Assembly (NCBI GenBank): GCA_951812615.1
Contig: CATOSU010000001.1
Location: 868,001-932,000 of the forward strand
DNA: 64,000 bases
Reading direction: 5' to 3'
DNA from: an uncultured Paracoccaceae bacterium
GTDB lineage: Bacteria; Pseudomonadota; Alphaproteobacteria; Rhodobacterales; Rhodobacteraceae
In this document: piece by piece, positions 60,242 through 64,000 of the stretch
Position numbering within the stretch: position 1 is the first letter of the stretch
Layout: each line of letters starts with the position of its first letter
Program-made: the position numbers and the translations under genes
Notes under the pieces: model-generated
Database searches by the model: none
What the model saw: the letters and a program-made list of their open reading frames with translations, nothing else
Told to the model about the DNA's origin: nothing

Positions 60242-60400
60242 TCAGGTTTTCCTTCTTATCCCGGCCTGTCCAGCGACAAAAAAATCAGCACCGGGCCACC
60301 GTAAAATGCCCCGAATACTGTTATCTTTGCGCAAGTTAGCTGTTCCCACGCGGCAGATTTTGGGGAACAGAGCCGGTCTTTGACATCATATGTAACAAGT

Positions 60401-60430
60401 ATAATACCATAGAACGGGCGCCTGCGCCAA
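60401..60430 (-). promoter_or_regulatory. Candidate carD promoter
   Basis: On the minus strand TTGGCG (60430-60425) and TATTAT (60406-60401) are separated by 18 nt, placing transcription start near 60394 and a leader of about 150 nt before carD. Confidence 0.4.
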
Positions 60431-60467
60431 CTGACGTTGGGTCACGTCAGCAAAGACCCGCCCGTTC
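60412..60467. other. Nested stem-loop between fdxA and carD
   Basis: GAACGGGCG (60412-60420) pairs with CGCCCGTTC (60459-60467), and inside it CTGACG pairs with CGTCAG around an 8-nt loop. It begins 10 bases after the fdxA stop and overlaps the carD promoter region. It may end the fdxA transcript, although no T run follows. Confidence 0.5.
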
Positions 60468-60477
60468 CCGGGGGCAA

Positions 60478-60816
60478 TCAGCCGCCTTCGCCGGGCGCTT
60501 CGGAGAAGTATTTTTCCAGCTTGCCGTCTTCACCGTCGCGGTCCTCGGCCTCAGGCAGCGGATCCTTCTTGGTGATGATCACCGGCCACAGCTCGGAATA
60601 CTTGCGATTGAACTCAACCCATTTTTCCGTCCCGGGATCGGTATCGGGGCGAATGGCATCAGCGGGGCATTCCGGCTCGCACACACCGCAGTCGATACAT
60701 TCGTCGGGATGAATGACCAGCATGTTCTCACCTTCGTAGAAGCAGTCCACCGGGCAGACTTCGACGCAGTCGGTGTATTTGCAGGCGATGCAGGCATCAT
60801 TGACGATGTAGGTCAT
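60478..60816 (-). CDS. fdxA: Seven-iron ferredoxin FdxA
   Basis: This 112-residue ferredoxin carries one [3Fe-4S] and one [4Fe-4S] cluster. The Cys motifs are [20 protein letters not shown] near residue 10 and [12 protein letters not shown] near residue 42. The C-terminal extension (residues 60-112) is usual for alphaproteobacterial FdxA. It transfers electrons in the cytoplasm; the partner is not known from this context. Confidence 0.95.
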   Translation of the reverse strand: MTYIVNDACIACKYTDCVEVCPVDCFYEGENMLVIHPDECIDCGVCEPECPADAIRPDTDPGTEKWVEFNRKYSELWPVIITKKDPLPEAEDRDGEDGKLEKYFSEAPGEGG

Positions 60817-60994
60817 GGGACTCTCGATCTCGGCTCAGAGGCCTAGCTAGTTCAGCGCGGCGCGGCAATCAAGCGCCTCCTGCGCAATAAGACCCGGGGT
60901 GCGACACCGGTACCGCGCGCAGAACGTTGTTTCGGACCCGGGCGGATCCCCGGATTTCAGGCCTTGCATCCGGCCCTGTGCGGGAACGGACCGC

Positions 60995-61354
60995 CTATTC
61001 CGGGTCGCTCAGCCGGTCCATCATACGGCGGTCCTTCTTGGTCGGTCGGGGTCCGACCCGTTCGACCGGCGCCTGCGGCTCCGGCGGGGCCAGATCGGTA
61101 TATAGCCCGCGCGCTTCCTCGGCCGGGCCGCGGCGCTTGCCCAGCGCGGCAATCCGCACCACCCGCACCGCGCGCGCCTGTGCAAAGGTCAGAACATCGT
61201 CCACGGCAACGGTCTGTGCGGGTTTGCGGATCCGCTCGCCATTGACCCGTACATGGCCTTCGGACACCTGTTTCGCCGCGAGGCTGCGGGTTTTGAAGAA
61301 CCGCGCATACCACAGCCACTTGTCGACGCGGAGCTTGGCCGGCGTCTCGGTCAT
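60995..61354 (-). CDS. S4-domain RNA-binding protein, HslR-like
   Basis: This 119-residue protein consists of an S4 domain (about residues 7-70: LRVDKWLWYARFFKTRSLAA, GHVRVNGERIRKPAQTV) and a basic, Pro-rich tail. E. coli Hsp15/HslR binds 50S subunits carrying stalled nascent chains. Its ATG overlaps the helicase stop (ATGA), so it is translated with that gene. Confidence 0.88.
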   Translation of the reverse strand: MTETPAKLRVDKWLWYARFFKTRSLAAKQVSEGHVRVNGERIRKPAQTVAVDDVLTFAQARAVRVVRIAALGKRRGPAEEARGLYTDLAPPEPQAPVERVGPRPTKKDRRMMDRLSDPE

Positions 61355-64000
61355 TTGCCGGCGTTGCCGTCCTTCAGCCCCATCAGTGCCGCGGCAAACG
61401 GATTGTCCGGGTCGATCCGGTCTTTCTTCTGCGGACCGGCCTTGAAGGTCTTCGGGCCGTCCTCGCGCCGCGGCGGCTTGCCGCCCTTGCCCTTGGCACC
61501 CTTCTGACGGCGGGGCTGTTTGCCCTTGGCGTCGCCGCGATCCTGCCGCGGCCGGCCCTGTCCCCGCTCGCGCTGGGGCCGGTCGCCGCGCGCGGCACGC
61601 CCGCCCCACGCAAAGGTATAGAACACTTCCATCTCGGGTTCGGCAGGCGCGTCTTCTCCAGCCTCTGCCGGCTCGGATGCGGTATCCTCCGCCACAGGTT
61701 CTTTCGCTTCGGCCTCTGCCTGCGGCTCCGGCGCCGCGGTCTCGGCTTCGGCGACAACACCTTCCGCTTCGGCCGGGGCCTCCGCCTCAGCCGGTGCCTC
61801 CGGCGCAGCCGCTTCCGCTTCGGCCGGGGCCTCTGCCTCAGCCGGTGCCTCCGGCGCAGCCGCTTCCGCTTCGGCCGGGGCCTCTGCCACTACAGCCTCT
61901 GCATCATCCGATGCCTCCGCTGCTACAGCTTCTGCCTCGGCTGATGCCTCCGCCGCGGGCTCCGGCTCCGCCGGCGCAGGCTTTTCCTTGACCCGTTCGC
62001 CCTTTTCGGCGCGATAGCCCAGCCCCTGCATGAGATCCGCGAACTGTTCCAGCGTCATGCCGGTGATCGACAGCATGTCCGCCGTCGCTTCGAACCCGCC
62101 GCGGCTGTCCTGATTGCGCAGCATATCCGCCAACCGTTCCAGCATGTCGATGCGGATCGATCGTTCGCCCGCGTCGCGGTATCCGGCCATCGTCGCGTAT
62201 CCCCGCGGCGCACCGGCGTCCACGGGCACCGTCACCAATCCCGGCGGCGGGGCCGAGGGAAATTCGTCCATCCCGCCGGCCAGCGACCACAACAACAGCC
62301 GCAGCCGCGTCGGCGCCGGTTTCAGCAGAAGCGGCATGAAAATCGTGTACTGGCCGAACCGGATGCCGTGCTTGCGCAGCGCACCCCGGGCCTCCTGATC
62401 CAGATCCTTGACCTCCTGCGCCACCTCTCCGCGCTGAACGATGCCCAGCGCCTCGACCATGCGGAACGCGAACCCGCGCGCCAGTCCGGTCAGGGTTTCA
62501 TCGCGCTGCAGGTTCAGCAGCGGCTCGAACAATGCGGCCACCTTGCGGTCCATGAAATGCTGCAACCGGCGCTGCACCTTCTGGGTCACGTCATGCCCGG
62601 CCGCCTCGTCAACGAACACTTCGATCTGCGGCTTCATCGGCTCGGACCCGGCGACCAGCTTACCGACCGCCTGTTCGCCCCACATCAGCCCGCCCTGATC
62701 GGTGAAATCAATCTCGGTGTCGGGCGCGTTGTAGAACCGGTCCGCCTGCAGGTGGAAATGCGGCGCCAGCGCCTGCAACGATGCCGCCTTCAGCGTCTTG
62801 GCATCCGCGCCGGGATCGCTTTTGTCCTGAATAAACCGGAAGCCTTCCAAACGGCCGACGAATTCGCCTTCAACCGTCACTTCACCCTTGTCGTTCACTT
62901 CGGCCAAGAGGGCCTCCTTCTGCTTGAGCCGGCGCAGCAAAACGGACGTGCGCCGGTCCACAAATCTCTGGGTCAGGCGCGCGTGCAGCGCGTCCGACAG
63001 CCTGTCTTCTACAGCGCGGGTCTCGCCGCGCCAATGACTTTCGTCAGACAACCAGCCCTGACGCTGTGCAACGTAGGTCCATGTGCGGATATACGCCAAT
63101 CGTGTACTGAGTGTGTCAATATCGCCATCCGGCCTGTCGATGCGCCGGATCTGGCGCGCGAACCAATCTTCGGGAATCGCCCCGCGCTCGTGCAGGTGGG
63201 TATAGATCGCCTCCAGCATCCCGGCATGTTCAGCGTGGCTGATGCCCCGGAAATCCGGGATCCGGCACACATCCCACAACAGCCGCACCGAGGCCCCGTC
63301 GCTGGCGCGGGCGGCAATCTCGGCCACCTCACGCAGCGCCTTCAGCGCCATCAGGTCGTCCGCCTCGCGTGCCTTGACCAGCACCTCGTCCTCCGGCGCG
63401 GTCTCCAGCGAGGCAATCAGCGCGTCAACAGAGCCGAATTGCAGGTCCGCATTGCGCCAGTTGAGCTTGCGCAGCGGCGTGAACCGGTGATCCATGATCG
63501 CCTGCGCCACGCCATCGTCCAGTGGCGGCGCTTCGCCCGTCACCCCGAATGTGCCGTTTGCCATGCCGCGTCCGGCCCGCCCGGCGATCTGCGCCAGCTC
63601 GTTCGGCGCCAGCGGCCGCATCCGCCGGCCGTCGAATTTGCTCAGCGCGGAAAACGCGACGTGATTGATATCGAGGTTCAGCCCCATGCCGATGGCGTCG
63701 GTGGCCACGAGGTAATCAACCTCGCCCTCCTGATACAGCGCCACCTGCGCGTTCCGTGTGCGCGGGCTGAGCGCGCCCATCACCACCGCCGCCCCACCCT
63801 TCTGCCGGCGGATCAGCTCGGCAATGGCATAGACGCTGTCGACCGAAAACCCGACGATCGCGCTGCGCGGGGGCATGCGGCTGATCTTCTTGGCCCCGGC
63901 ATAAACCAGCTGCGACAAACGTTCGCGGCGAATGAACCGCGCCTCGGGCACAAGCTCTGAAATCGGGCCGCGCATGGTGTCCGAGCCCAGAAACAGCGTT
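61351..64000 (-). CDS. Suv3-like RNA/DNA helicase, C-terminal part
   Basis: The frame is open to the window edge; about 883 C-terminal residues are visible and the N-terminal RecA lobe lies outside. Seen: the second RecA lobe with motif V VATDAIGMGLNLDI and motif VI QIAGRAGRGMANG, then the Suv3-type helical domain. It ends with a long Ala/Glu/Pro-rich region (about 150 residues, with 17-residue repeats) and a basic Gly/Arg/Gln/Lys-rich tail (DRPQRERGQGRPRQDRG). Mitochondrial Suv3 works with RNA-degrading enzymes; the bacterial role is less clear. Acidic and basic tails suggest RNA or protein contacts. Confidence 0.9.
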   Translation of the reverse strand, partial: TLFLGSDTMRGPISELVPEARFIRRERLSQLVYAGAKKISRMPPRSAIVGFSVDSVYAIAELIRRQKGGAAVVMGALSPRTRNAQVALYQEGEVDYLVATDAIGMGLNLDINHVAFSALSKFDGRRMRPLAPNELAQIAGRAGRGMANGTFGVTGEAPPLDDGVAQAIMDHRFTPLRKLNWRNADLQFGSVDALIASLETAPEDEVLVKAREADDLMALKALREVAEIAARASDGASVRLLWDVCRIPDFRGISHAEHAGMLEAIYTHLHERGAIPEDWFARQIRRIDRPDGDIDTLSTRLAYIRTWTYVAQRQGWLSDESHWRGETRAVEDRLSDALHARLTQRFVDRRTSVLLRRLKQKEALLAEVNDKGEVTVEGEFVGRLEGFRFIQDKSDPGADAKTLKAASLQALAPHFHLQADRFYNAPDTEIDFTDQGGLMWGEQAVGKLVAGSEPMKPQIEVFVDEAAGHDVTQKVQRRLQHFMDRKVAALFEPLLNLQRDETLTGLARGFAFRMVEALGIVQRGEVAQEVKDLDQEARGALRKHGIRFGQYTIFMPLLLKPAPTRLRLLLWSLAGGMDEFPSAPPPGLVTVPVDAGAPRGYATMAGYRDAGERSIRIDMLERLADMLRNQDSRGGFEATADMLSITGMTLEQFADLMQGLGYRAEKGERVKEKPAPAEPEPAAEASAEAEAVAAEASDDAEAVVAEAPAEAEAAAPEAPAEAEAPAEAEAAAPEAPAEAEAPAEAEGVVAEAETAAPEPQAEAEAKEPVAEDTASEPAEAGEDAPAEPEMEVFYTFAWGGRAARGDRPQRERGQGRPRQDRGDAKGKQPRRQKGAKGKGGKPPRREDGPKTFKAGPQKKDRIDPDNPFAAALMGLKDGNAGK
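61761..61889. repeat. 51-bp tandem repeat inside the helicase gene
   Basis: Two full units (61761-61811, 61812-61862) and a half unit (61863-61889) differ at very few bases. Each codes for a 17-residue Ala/Glu/Pro block. Because 51 is a multiple of three, copy number can change without breaking the frame. Confidence 0.8.

Noticed and set aside
60380-60405. A plus-strand promoter from TTGACA and TATAAT boxes
   Set aside because: The 14-nt spacer is too short for an efficient sigma-70 promoter, so it is not listed as a feature and is only mentioned as an observation.
1-64000. tRNA genes, rRNA genes, CRISPR arrays, prophage or integrative-element ends
   Set aside because: No tRNA-like cloverleaf ends, no rRNA, no regularly spaced direct repeats and no integrase or intact transposase were found on reading the window.

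Overview
The window is high-GC DNA (roughly mid-60s percent by eye) from an alphaproteobacterium, most likely a marine Rhodobacteraceae (Roseobacter-group) chromosome. The basis is gene content and style: a complete-looking leucine/isovalerate operon, GTP 3',8-cyclase next to Kdo transferase and an LpcC-type glycosyltransferase, CdnL/CarD next to FdxA and a Suv3-like helicase, a DUF2927 lipoprotein beside TelA/XpaC, small RTX proteins, and short palindromic intergenic repeats. Start codons were chosen mainly from Shine-Dalgarno placement and 4-bp stop/start overlaps, so several differ from the longest possible reading frame.

Layout. 1-3,900 is an accessory, visibly less GC-rich stretch: the N-terminal part of an N-methylhydantoinase A/oxoprolinase-type gene with a leader terminator, an IS110-family transposase relic, and a secreted delta-class carbonic anhydrase-like protein. 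3,901-14,130 is a long minus-strand leucine/isovalerate catabolic operon (ivd, secreted protein, acyl-CoA synthetase, second secreted protein, mccB, nitronate monooxygenase, mccA, GST, HMG-CoA lyase), headed by a clear promoter with a TetR-like operator. 14,160-20,440 is mixed housekeeping and orphan genes (DegT aminotransferase, MmgE/PrpD, phosphoglycolate phosphatase, PNPOx-like, FkbM methyltransferase, AlkD-like, lipoprotein). 20,517-23,864 is moaA-waaA-lpcC. 23,986-28,164 holds a racemase, thioesterase, MATE pump, DUF2461 protein and a UPF0173 hydrolase.

28,289-31,612 is the most unusual locus: four translationally coupled paralogues built from an NTF2-like domain plus a class III nucleotidyl cyclase. 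The second has lost its whole catalytic core by an in-frame deletion but keeps both ends. 31,591-33,742 has GFA-family, ClpS, TadA and RluB genes. 33,827-40,229 is a second notable operon that joins XpaC, TelA, a DUF2927 lipoprotein, an SPFH-GYF protein, a frameshifted secreted protein, cytochrome b561 and a membrane-anchored double zinc-ribbon protein. It looks like a merger of the Bacillus xpaC-yaaN and ydjG-ydjI envelope modules.

40,308-50,464 has Hsp20, a nitroreductase, D-aminoacyl-tRNA deacylase, glycerate 2-kinase, a CocE/NonD hydrolase and a dipeptide-type ABC importer with a fused double ATPase. 50,512-56,497 has two small RTX proteins flanking a divergent PhyH/IlvD pair, plus a membrane-anchored LuxR-type regulator. 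56,512-64,000 has cobT/cobS, grxB, a small lipoprotein, carD, fdxA, an S4-domain protein and the C-terminal part of a Suv3-like helicase. No tRNA, rRNA, CRISPR array or intact mobile element was recognised.
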